Source: DASZBR01 sp033763845
Lineage (GTDB): Bacteria; Pseudomonadota; Gammaproteobacteria; DASZBR01
DNA: 5,913 nucleotides
Reading direction: 5' to 3'
Assembly (NCBI GenBank): GCA_033763845.1
Contig: JANRJR010000015.1
Span: forward strand, 1-5,913
Each line of letters starts with the position of its first letter. Position 1 is the stretch's first letter. The position numbers and the translations under genes are program-made. Below are positions 1 through 5,301 of this stretch, piece by piece. A model generated the notes under the pieces. The model did no database searches. It was not told the origin of the DNA and saw nothing but the letters and a program-made list of their open reading frames with translations.

Positions 1-1
1 A

Positions 2-592
2 CTCAAAAAATATCATGCCGATAGATGCGATTAATGCAGCTGCCATACTGAAATTAAAAATGCGTCGATGCGTGTCAGTGGTTAAATAATCTTTTATTTT
101 TGTTCCCATCACCAGCCACACTCCTCCGCACGGCAAACAAACAACAAAAAATATAATGCTCAAATAGAGAATGCTCATATAATAATTTGACGTATCTGTA
201 TAAATCGAGATAGCACTTACCGCCATTAGCCACGCTTTAGGATTGACCCACTGAAATAATACGGCTTGTAGGAAAGTAAATGGATTCGCATCGCTGTCTT
301 TGTCATTTGTATTGCCATTGGAGTTTATGATCTTATAGGCGAGATAGATTAAATACGCCGAACCCAATAATTTTAAAATATGTTTGATGATGACATATTT
401 TTGAAAAATAACGCCAAATCCCAATGCCAAAATAATAAACATTAAGGGAAAACCTAATGCGACTCCCATAAAATGGGGAAGACTGCGACGTGAACCGTAA
501 TTTAATCCTGAATTCATTAGCATGAAATTGTTCGGACCTGGAGTAAGCGTTGTTGAGATCGCAAACAATAATACAGAAATAAAATTTTCCAT
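2..592 (-). CDS. LysE/RhtB-family amino-acid exporter, 3' end cut by window edge
   Basis: Inner-membrane exporter of the LysE/RhtB superfamily, whose members expel amino acids or related small metabolites; the substrate cannot be read from sequence. I translated the open frame by hand: 197 codons from the ATG at 592 with no stop before the left edge. Family members usually have about 200-210 residues, so only a few are missing. The N-terminal helix carries the signature TPGPNN (residues 17-22), and the second hallmark FQWVNPKAW is at 113-121. Hydrophobic stretches near 2-16, 41-63, 70-89, 107-130, 138-163 and 180-197 fit the usual five or six membrane segments, with a polar loop (SNGNTNDKDSDAN) at 91-103. 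An AAGGA ribosome-binding site (601-605) lies 8 nt before the ATG, inside the end of the upstream release-factor gene, which stops 4 nt away, so the two are probably co-transcribed. The family is secure; the substrate is unknown. Confidence 0.9.
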   Translation of the reverse strand, partial: MENFISVLLFAISTTLTPGPNNFMLMNSGLNYGSRRSLPHFMGVALGFPLMFIILALGFGVIFQKYVIIKHILKLLGSAYLIYLAYKIINSNGNTNDKDSDANPFTFLQAVLFQWVNPKAWLMAVSAISIYTDTSNYYMSILYLSIIFFVVCLPCGGVWLVMGTKIKDYLTTDTHRRIFNFSMAAALIASIGMIFFE

Positions 593-596
593 GATG

Positions 597-992
597 CTAT
601 TCCTTGGGTGGTTTTCGTAAAGACTTAATTTTGCTGCGCTGTTTTTTATTCTCTAACATTTTTTCCTTAGCTTTTCTCGAACGACGACGCTTTTGACGCC
701 GTTTTTTTTCTATCGCTTTTTGTCTCTCGCTCTTTTCTTTTAATATCTGCTCGATAAATTTCTCACATAAGCGTCGTCGTGCATAGAGACGATTATCATC
801 GCGTGAGCGGGTTTCTTGGCACTTAATCTCAATTCCTGTGGGAATATGCTTAAGATAGACGGTAGAAGCTGTTTTATGCAGATTTTGGCCGCCTGAACCA
901 GAACCCAGAATAAATTTCTCTTCCAGATCGGATTCCAAAAGGCCAATTTTTTCCATGGTATTGTTCAATTCTGCCCATTTTTTTGCTTGCAT
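597..992 (-). CDS. Small GGQ-domain release-factor-like protein (MTRFR/ArfB type ribosome rescue)
   Basis: A 131-residue stand-alone class I release-factor catalytic domain, predicted to hydrolyse peptidyl-tRNA on stalled ribosomes. The GGQ motif is at residues 34-36 within GSGSGGQ. It is followed by KTAS, YLKHIPTGIEIKCQ (46-59) and TRSRDDNR (61-68), the typical continuation of RF-1 domains. The codon-recognition domains of RF1/RF2 are absent. From about residue 86 the protein is a Lys/Arg-rich helical tail (KKRRQKRRRSRKAK near 96-109), as in ArfB and mitochondrial MTRFR, where the tail aids ribosome binding. The N-terminal KKWAELNNTMEKIGLLESDLEE and the HIPTGI..KC block look nearer to MTRFR (C12orf65) than to E. 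coli ArfB; this is from memory of those sequences. The frame stays open upstream to 1142, but that stretch is antisense to the riboswitch and thiE. GAGGGGAG (997-1004), 6 nt before the ATG at 992, decides the start. Odd point: the usual Asn of GGQxxNKT is His39. Confidence 0.85.
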   Translation of the reverse strand: MQAKKWAELNNTMEKIGLLESDLEEKFILGSGSGGQNLHKTASTVYLKHIPTGIEIKCQETRSRDDNRLYARRRLCEKFIEQILKEKSERQKAIEKKRRQKRRRSRKAKEKMLENKKQRSKIKSLRKPPKE

Positions 993-996
993 CGCT

Positions 997-1004
997 CTCC
1001 CCTC
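997..1004 (-). promoter_or_regulatory. Ribosome-binding site fixing the release-factor start
   Basis: On the minus strand this reads GAGGGGAG, a near-ideal Shine-Dalgarno. The GAGGGG core lies 6 nt before the ATG at 992. It rules out the longer upstream open frame reaching to 1142 as the true N-terminus. Confidence 0.8.
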
Positions 1005-1011
1005 AAAAGTT

Positions 1012-1017
1012 AGTATA
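1012..1017 (-). promoter_or_regulatory. Possible -10 element for the release-factor/exporter pair
   Basis: The minus strand reads TATACT here, five of six matches to TATAAT, and would start transcription near 1005, leaving a leader of only about a dozen bases that still includes the ribosome-binding site. No good -35 hexamer stands at 16-18 nt spacing, so this rests on the -10 match and the location. The plus-strand promoter of the thi operon must lie in the same AT-rich stretch (about 1011-1034, for example TATTAT at 1023-1028), but I could not pair it with a convincing -35 either. Confidence 0.35.
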
Positions 1018-1034
1018 GCTTTTATTATTTTTTT

Positions 1035-1105
1035 CACCAGGGGTGCTGTAACAAGCTGAGAAATACCCTTAAAACCTGCTCTGGGTAATACCTGCGAAGG
1101 AAGTG
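1035..1105 (+). ncRNA. TPP riboswitch (thi box) leader of the thiamine operon
   Basis: TPP-sensing aptamer in the 5' leader of thiE. All conserved blocks are present in order: GGGGTGC (1040-1046), CTGAGA (1056-1061), ATACCC (1063-1068), ACCTG (1074-1078), CTGGGTAATACC (1081-1092) and GCGAAGGAAG (1094-1103). Helices can be drawn: P2 GGGT 1041-1044 with ACCC 1065-1068; a short P3 GCT 1045-1047 with AGC 1054-1056; P4 CCT 1075-1077 with AGG 1098-1100; P5 CTGG 1081-1084 with CCTG 1091-1094. P1 is probably CAC 1035-1037 with GTG 1103-1105. Two features stand out: P5 contains a U-U mismatch (1082/1093), and the 3' end of the aptamer is itself the thiE Shine-Dalgarno. With no room for a separate expression platform, the likely mechanism is that TPP binding closes P1/P4 and hides the ribosome-binding site. 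Identity is near certain; the mechanism is inferred from layout. Confidence 0.95.
1097..1103 (+). promoter_or_regulatory. thiE Shine-Dalgarno embedded in the riboswitch 3' strand
   Basis: AAGGAAG is both the conserved 3' end of the TPP aptamer and the only ribosome-binding site for thiE. The AAGGA core ends 6 nt before the ATG at 1108 and 9 nt before the ATG at 1111. Its bases pair in P4 and border P1 in the ligand-bound fold, so TPP binding should block initiation directly. Confidence 0.75.
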
Positions 1106-1107
1106 TG

Positions 1108-1743
1108 ATGATGACGACGTACCTCAAGCTCTGTCTTGTCACAGAGCGTTATGATAAAGATTTTATTCAAGATGCCATTCATGGTGGCGTCACGCTTATT
1201 CAATATCGCGACAAGACCAAATCATTTGATGAAAAACTTCACGCCGCCAAATGCCTAAAAGATTTACTTAATGCTCATAATATCCCCTTCATTATTAATG
1301 ACAATATTGAATTAGCTAAAATAGTTGACGCAGATGGTGTACACCTTGGTCAATTAGATCGCTCTCCAGAAATAGCCAGAGAAATATTGGGCCCTGATAA
1401 GATTATTGGATTATCTATCGAAAATCTTGAACAACTTGATACCGCTAATCAATTAAACAGTATTAACTATGTTGCTGCCAGTGCACTCTTCCCTACGCCA
1501 TCCAAAACAAATTGTGAAAAATATTGGGGATTGGATGGATTGAAAGATTTTGTATCACGCTCAATACATCCAGTTATAACCATCGGTGGTATTGCTCTTT
1601 CTAATGTATTTGATGTTATGCAATGTGGTGTTGTAGGTGTAGCAGTTATTTCTGCAATTGAATCTAACTATAATCCCGAATATGCCGCTCGGCAATTAAT
1701 GCAAGAAATTGTAAGAGGAGAATCTCATGCTCGAAAAACTTAA
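1108..1743 (+). CDS. thiE: Thiamine phosphate synthase ThiE
   Basis: Cytoplasmic thiamine-phosphate synthase (EC 2.5.1.3), which couples HMP pyrophosphate with HET phosphate to give thiamine phosphate. The 211-residue product is the usual length for this TIM-barrel family. Motifs seen: QYRDK (32-36), FIINDN (61-66), DADGVHLGQLD (74-84), GLS (101-103), ALFPTPSKTN (126-135; the family FPTxTK phosphate loop), ITIGGI (157-162) and GVAVISAI (177-184). Three start codons stand in a row: GTG 1105, ATG 1108 and ATG 1111. ATG 1108 is chosen because the riboswitch Shine-Dalgarno lies 6 nt upstream; 1111 is nearly as good. It is the first gene after the TPP riboswitch, and its last 17 nt overlap thiM, so the two are probably translationally coupled. 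The block before FPT reads AASAL rather than the commoner GxGPV, a variation not expected to abolish activity. Confidence 0.95.
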   Translation: MMTTYLKLCLVTERYDKDFIQDAIHGGVTLIQYRDKTKSFDEKLHAAKCLKDLLNAHNIPFIINDNIELAKIVDADGVHLGQLDRSPEIAREILGPDKIIGLSIENLEQLDTANQLNSINYVAASALFPTPSKTNCEKYWGLDGLKDFVSRSIHPVITIGGIALSNVFDVMQCGVVGVAVISAIESNYNPEYAARQLMQEIVRGESHARKT

Positions 1744-2482
1744 ATCCCATAATCCGTTAATTTTAAATATTACCAATATGGTTACGATGGATTTTATTGC
1801 GAATGGATTACTTTCACTGGGTGCTTCCCCCATCATGAGTTTAGCCGAAGAAGAAATGGATGATTTATGTAAAATTTCCCATGCAGTGGTTGTTAATATT
1901 GGAACCCTAAATGCTGAATTTATAAATTTAGCCCTATCTGCAGGTCAGTTTGCTAATCAACATGGAAAGCCCCTTATTTTTGACCCAGTCGGTGTAGGTG
2001 CAAGTTTATATCGCACACAATCTGCTCAAGAATTATTAAATACTATTAAAATTGATGTTATTCGTGGGAATGCCAGTGAAATATTAGCGTTGTCTGGGTT
2101 ATTTGTTGTGACCAAAGGCGTAGATAGTACGGTGGAAAGTCAGCAGGCTGTTGAGGCGGGAAAATTATTATCCCAAAAATATAATTGTATTGTAGTCATT
2201 AGCGGCAAAGCTGATGTCATCATTGAGAATAATAATATTGATATTTCTGATTTTGGCTCTCCCCTTATGTCAACTGTGACTGGGATGGGATGTCTATTAT
2301 CTTCAGTTGTTGCTGCTTTTCGTGCAGTAGAATCTAATCGCTTTGAAGCAGCAAAGCATGCAGTAAGGTTTTATGGTCAATGTGGTGAAATCGCTGCCGC
2401 AAAATCTCATATTCCCGCTCACTTTAAAAATTATTTCTTGGAGGCATTGTATGCCCATATCTACTCCCCCGTGTGTGCTTAG
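1727..2482 (+). CDS. thiM: Hydroxyethylthiazole kinase ThiM
   Basis: Ribokinase-fold kinase (EC 2.7.1.50) that phosphorylates salvaged 4-methyl-5-(2-hydroxyethyl)thiazole, giving ThiE its thiazole half. The product has 251 residues, slightly short of the usual 260-270; the N-terminus is compact and begins just before NITN. Motifs in order: NITN (14-17), GASPIM (32-37), NIGTL (57-61), DPVGVGAS (86-93), RGNASEI (113-119), GVDS (131-134) and VTGMGC (184-189). The last corresponds to the family VTGTGC anion hole, with Cys189 at the conserved catalytic Cys position; Met replaces the usual Thr. AGAGGAG (1714-1720) lies 6 nt before the ATG inside the thiE end, confirming the start. Its 3' end overlaps thiD by 32 nt. 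It implies use of external or recycled thiazole, fitting the absence of thiazole-synthesis genes in this cluster. Confidence 0.95.
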   Translation: MLEKLKSHNPLILNITNMVTMDFIANGLLSLGASPIMSLAEEEMDDLCKISHAVVVNIGTLNAEFINLALSAGQFANQHGKPLIFDPVGVGASLYRTQSAQELLNTIKIDVIRGNASEILALSGLFVVTKGVDSTVESQQAVEAGKLLSQKYNCIVVISGKADVIIENNNIDISDFGSPLMSTVTGMGCLLSSVVAAFRAVESNRFEAAKHAVRFYGQCGEIAAAKSHIPAHFKNYFLEALYAHIYSPVCA

Positions 2483-3299
2483 TATTGCGGGAACCGATCC
2501 GTCGGGTGGCGCAGGGATTCAAGCAGATATTAAAACCATTTCTGCAACGGGAAGTTATGCGGCATCGGTCATTACGGCATTAGTTGCGCAAAATACGCAA
2601 CGAGTTGATGCGATTTTTGAGCTTACGCCATTATTTTTAGAGCAGCAATTAGACGCCGTATTTTCTGACCTAGATATCAAAGCCATTAAAATTGGCATGT
2701 TACATAATAAAGATGTTATTGATATTGTTGGTAAATATCTAAAAAATTATAAAGGGTTTGTTGTGCTTGATCCTGTAATGGTGGCCAAAAATGGCGCGGC
2801 GTTATTACAACCCGATATTATTGATTATCTTAAAGATAATTTACTATCTTACGCGACGGTTATTACGCCCAATATTCCGGAAGCAGAAAAATTATTAGAA
2901 ACTTCTATTAATAGTTATGTTGAAATGGAGTCAGCTGCAAAAACATTGGGTGAAAAATTTAATATTAATATTTTATTAAAAGGAGGCCATTTAAACGCTG
3001 AACAATCATCAGATGTTTTATACACTGCGGCCAATAAAAAATTCCATTGGTTTCACGCGCCTAAAATTAATACTAAAAATACTCACGGTACTGGCTGTAC
3101 TCTTTCTTCTGCCATTGCATCATATTTAGCTCAGGGATTTGAACTGCCGAAATCTATCCAACTAGCTAAAGATTATTTAACGCGGGCCTTGGAATCGGGT
3201 AGTAAATTTAATATAGGCAAAGGCTTTGGGCCTGTGGACCATTTTTATCCTTTACGAGAAAAAAATTACCATGTTCGAAAAATTAACGAAAATAGCTAA
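2451..3299 (+). CDS. thiD: Hydroxymethylpyrimidine/phosphomethylpyrimidine kinase ThiD
   Basis: Bifunctional ribokinase-fold kinase (EC 2.7.1.49 / 2.7.4.7) that phosphorylates HMP twice to HMP-PP for ThiE. The product has 282 residues; typical members have about 260-270, and the excess is a short C-terminal extension after GFGPVDHFYPL (258-268). Motifs: AGTDPSGGAGIQADIKT (13-29) binding HMP, VAQNTQ (45-50), KIGML (80-84), DPVMVAKNG (107-115), TPNIPEAE (139-146), LKGGH (176-180) and THGTGCTLSS (211-220) with the catalytic Cys216. The frame is open upstream to an ATG at 2373, but GGAGG (2440-2444) lies 6 nt before the ATG at 2451 and the family N-terminus begins there, so 2451 is the start. It overlaps thiM by 32 nt and tenA by 29 nt. 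The C-terminal extension (about 269-282, basic) is read from the overlap with tenA and may be a by-product of gene packing. Confidence 0.95.
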   Translation: MPISTPPCVLSIAGTDPSGGAGIQADIKTISATGSYAASVITALVAQNTQRVDAIFELTPLFLEQQLDAVFSDLDIKAIKIGMLHNKDVIDIVGKYLKNYKGFVVLDPVMVAKNGAALLQPDIIDYLKDNLLSYATVITPNIPEAEKLLETSINSYVEMESAAKTLGEKFNINILLKGGHLNAEQSSDVLYTAANKKFHWFHAPKINTKNTHGTGCTLSSAIASYLAQGFELPKSIQLAKDYLTRALESGSKFNIGKGFGPVDHFYPLREKNYHVRKINENS

Positions 3300-3906
3300 A
3301 CCACAACTAAGACAAGTTCTATCCCATTCTTTTAATACTGAATTATTTGATGGAACGCTTCATTCAGATAATTTTAGATTTTTTTTGGCAAATGATGCTA
3401 TTTATTTGCGTGGTTATGCTCGATTATTAAATATTATCGCAAACCGCTTAGATCAGCCGGAACATAAATCAATTTTTTCAAAATTTTCATCTGAAACTAT
3501 TGAAACTGAATTACTTATCCATCGAACGTTTGAAGTGGAAAAATTATCGACCCCGTGTGGATCCATAACGGAATACTTGGCTCATCTTGATGAACACGTT
3601 AATCATTCACCCATTAGCGTAGGAATTGCGAGTGTTTTGCCTTGTTTTTGGTTGTACCGCGAATTAGGAAAACATGCTGCTATCGCGCAAACGAATGAAA
3701 CACATCCTTATAAGTTATGGGTTGAGACTTATGCGTCACCAGAATTTTATGAGGCAACGGAGTTAGCCATAAAAACATTTGATGAAATTGCAGATATTAA
3801 ATATGAACAACAAACAATAAATACTTTTTTAACCTCTGTGGAACATGAAATTGCTTTTTGGGAAGAATCCTATTCTTTTTACCCAAGAATTTATCGATTT
3901 AAATAA
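3271..3906 (+). CDS. tenA: TenA-family aminopyrimidine aminohydrolase (thiaminase II), Cys type
   Basis: Member of the TenA/thiaminase II family (EC 3.5.99.2), all-helical heme-oxygenase-like fold, which converts aminopyrimidine from degraded thiamine into HMP for ThiD. The product has 211 residues, close to the usual 215-235. Family active-site residues can be placed: Asp42 and Tyr45 (NDAIYL), Tyr102 (EYL), the catalytic Cys125 and Tyr129 in LPCFWLY (123-129), and Glu193 before FW (EIAFW, 193-197). These match the Cys-type enzyme described from B. subtilis (Asp44, Tyr47, Tyr112, Cys135, Tyr139, Glu205), not the TenA_E type. The ATG at 3271 is preferred because the protein then starts like its family; GAGAA about 10 nt upstream is a weak ribosome-binding site, so translation is probably coupled to thiD, with which it shares 29 nt. 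The longer frame from 3226 would add 15 residues coded within thiD. Last gene of the operon; its final 8 nt overlap the convergent gene. Confidence 0.93.
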   Translation: MFEKLTKIAKPQLRQVLSHSFNTELFDGTLHSDNFRFFLANDAIYLRGYARLLNIIANRLDQPEHKSIFSKFSSETIETELLIHRTFEVEKLSTPCGSITEYLAHLDEHVNHSPISVGIASVLPCFWLYRELGKHAAIAQTNETHPYKLWVETYASPEFYEATELAIKTFDEIADIKYEQQTINTFLTSVEHEIAFWEESYSFYPRIYRFK

Positions 3907-5251
3907 GTTTTACGAGTTGAGAATTAGGATCATCTACAATTTCTTCGTAAGTGCTTGTTGAGGTACGCGTTGGCAGAAAGGATCTGTCTTGAAATTTACC
4001 ATATTTTGCACAAAGTTTTGCGATACCCTGTTTAGATTCTTCTTGGCAAATACCAACTTCCGAGATACAGGCAATAGCTGAAGCAGCAGTAATCCCAGCT
4101 ATCGCAAAAGCTCTTACGTGTGATGCAGCACCATTTTTTCGTAAGGCTTGGTCTGTTATTTGAATAGGTGAAGAAGCGTAATCTAATAAATGAAAAATAA
4201 AATCGAAAGCATTTGTTGCATAAACTAAAATAAGACCCTTTCGATTTAAGGTGTCGCTGGAGTGGCTGAACCCTGAATGTTTATCATATCCCGTTTGTAC
4301 CAGAAAATGTGTAAATGTACTTGCAGCAGCGCTGCCGGTTCCAATAACAGCGGAAAATACAATTCCTCCGACAGTTAATCCCATAAACACTGGTGTTCCG
4401 CCTGTTACTGAAACAACTAGCAGCCCTCCGCTGTGCGCACTCGCCACTGCATTTAATCCACTCCATACGGCGTTAAATTTAGTTAAAAAACCACTTGCCA
4501 CGGTCTCTGCCTTTTCTTCTTCTTCCTCACCATAGTAATATTTTATGACATTTTTTTTGCACGGGATCCACTCGCTATAGGTTGAAATACCTGAGAGTAA
4601 ATAGAGAGCAGGATAGGCAATAGCGTTGAATAAAGGTGGCGCTGATGGCCAAATAAGTTGAATTTCAGCAATCATCGTGGGAGGGTCATTCGTGACGTGA
4701 TCATAATAATCACCCAAGAGTATCGCTTTAATATAAAGCTTTTTTCGAAAACTGAGATTGTTTGAAGCATTATCTGGCATTTTTGTGTGATTTTCACTTG
4801 TACAGGTATGTGAAGTTGAGCCACTACAACAGGCATGAGAATTATGACCCGATAAGGCATAGTTCATATTTGTACAGTTGTGTGTAGCCGCTGCGCCCCA
4901 ACCTGCAAGATAAGATAACGATACGCAAGGAATTAAAATATACAGTGAAACGCCTAAAAATTTAGTCTGAGAGCCTGTATCAAGAAACTGATCAACTACC
5001 GCTTGAATGGTTTGCCCCGTTCCCCATCCATTGAAGCCTGAAGCTACAAACTCAAATCCCGTCGTATATTTCACGAGAGCTTTTGAAACAACTTCTGGAT
5101 TTTCTTGGAAGTAATTTGCAGTAGCAACGAATGGAATAGCTACATAACTCGCGCAAGTGTACATCCATGAGCAAATGCCATTGCGAACAGGGTTTTCATC
5201 ATAGTCAGCATTAACTAAGGGGATATTGTTTTCTGAGCCTTCTTCTTCCAT
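3899..5251 (-). CDS. Unrecognised multi-pass membrane protein with Cys/His-rich loop
   Basis: I do not recognise this 450-residue protein. No signal peptide is evident: the N-terminus (MEEEGSENNIPLVNADYDEN) is acidic and polar. Hydrophobic stretches that could span a membrane lie near residues 98-121, 206-222, 276-312, 339-358 and 380-397, with a weaker one at 29-46. Right after the first strong segment is a polar loop rich in His and Cys: H124, C126, H136, H139, C141, C142, H148, C150, H155. Another loop is acidic (GEEEEEK, 241-247), and Gly/Ala/Ser-rich helices follow (TVGGIVFSAVIGTGSAAAS near 293-311). Codon use looks like that of the neighbours. GAAGGG (5260-5265) is 8 nt before the ATG at 5251 and only 2 nt before an in-frame GTG at 5257, so ATG is chosen. 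It has its own likely promoter and converges on tenA. An unusual membrane protein or a secreted effector are both possible; neither is shown. Confidence 0.75.
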   Translation of the reverse strand: MEEEGSENNIPLVNADYDENPVRNGICSWMYTCASYVAIPFVATANYFQENPEVVSKALVKYTTGFEFVASGFNGWGTGQTIQAVVDQFLDTGSQTKFLGVSLYILIPCVSLSYLAGWGAAATHNCTNMNYALSGHNSHACCSGSTSHTCTSENHTKMPDNASNNLSFRKKLYIKAILLGDYYDHVTNDPPTMIAEIQLIWPSAPPLFNAIAYPALYLLSGISTYSEWIPCKKNVIKYYYGEEEEEKAETVASGFLTKFNAVWSGLNAVASAHSGGLLVVSVTGGTPVFMGLTVGGIVFSAVIGTGSAAASTFTHFLVQTGYDKHSGFSHSSDTLNRKGLILVYATNAFDFIFHLLDYASSPIQITDQALRKNGAASHVRAFAIAGITAASAIACISEVGICQEESKQGIAKLCAKYGKFQDRSFLPTRTSTSTYEEIVDDPNSQLVKLI

Positions 5252-5292
5252 CCACACAGCCCTTCATTGGAATTGTTAATAAAATTAAAGCA

Positions 5293-5301
5293 AGTATACC
5301 A
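5293..5301 (-). promoter_or_regulatory. Extended -10 promoter for the membrane-protein gene
   Basis: On the minus strand this reads TGGTATACT, an extended -10 (TGn plus TATACT), directly after the TAG stop (5302-5304) of the preceding gene. Initiation would fall near 5286, giving a leader of about 35 nt with GAAGGG before the ATG at 5251. No clear -35 is present (AGAAAA lies at 17 nt spacing), as is common for extended -10 promoters. It suggests the membrane protein can be expressed apart from the apaH unit. Confidence 0.45.

Noticed and set aside
740..946. 68-codon minus-strand frame within the release-factor-like gene
   Set aside because: It overlaps the conserved GGQ coding region in another frame and has no similarity or ribosome-binding site.
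993..1142. N-terminal extension of the release-factor-like gene to a start at 1142
   Set aside because: It would be coded antisense to the riboswitch and thiE, has no family similarity, and a strong GAGGGGAG site sits 6 nt before the ATG at 992.
2373..2450. Longer ThiD N-terminus from the ATG at 2373
   Set aside because: The added 26 residues lie inside thiM and match no ThiD N-terminus; GGAGG at 2440-2444 points to the ATG at 2451.
3226..3270. Longer TenA N-terminus from 3226
   Set aside because: The added 15 residues are an out-of-frame reading of the thiD end; the TenA family begins at MFEKL-like sequence, at 3271.
3880..3925. Intrinsic terminator between tenA and the convergent gene
   Set aside because: Only short AT-rich self-complementarity (around TTATCGATTTAAATAA) is present, without a GC stem or a clear T-run.
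4251..4535. Plus-strand open frame of 94 codons opposite the membrane-protein gene
   Set aside because: It is a Pro/Thr/Ser/Ala-rich antisense shadow of Gly/Ala/Ser codons in the 450-residue gene; no ribosome-binding site or domain supports it.
4284..4860. Two further short minus-strand frames (4284-4466 and 4672-4860) within the membrane-protein gene
   Set aside because: Both are alternate-frame readings of the longer gene; their Cys and basic residues come from the frame shift and they have no start signals.
4787..4882. Classical zinc finger in the Cys/His loop
   Set aside because: The spacing (H, C, H, H, CC, H, C, H) does not form paired CxxC or a C2H2 finger; it is reported only as a Cys/His-rich loop.
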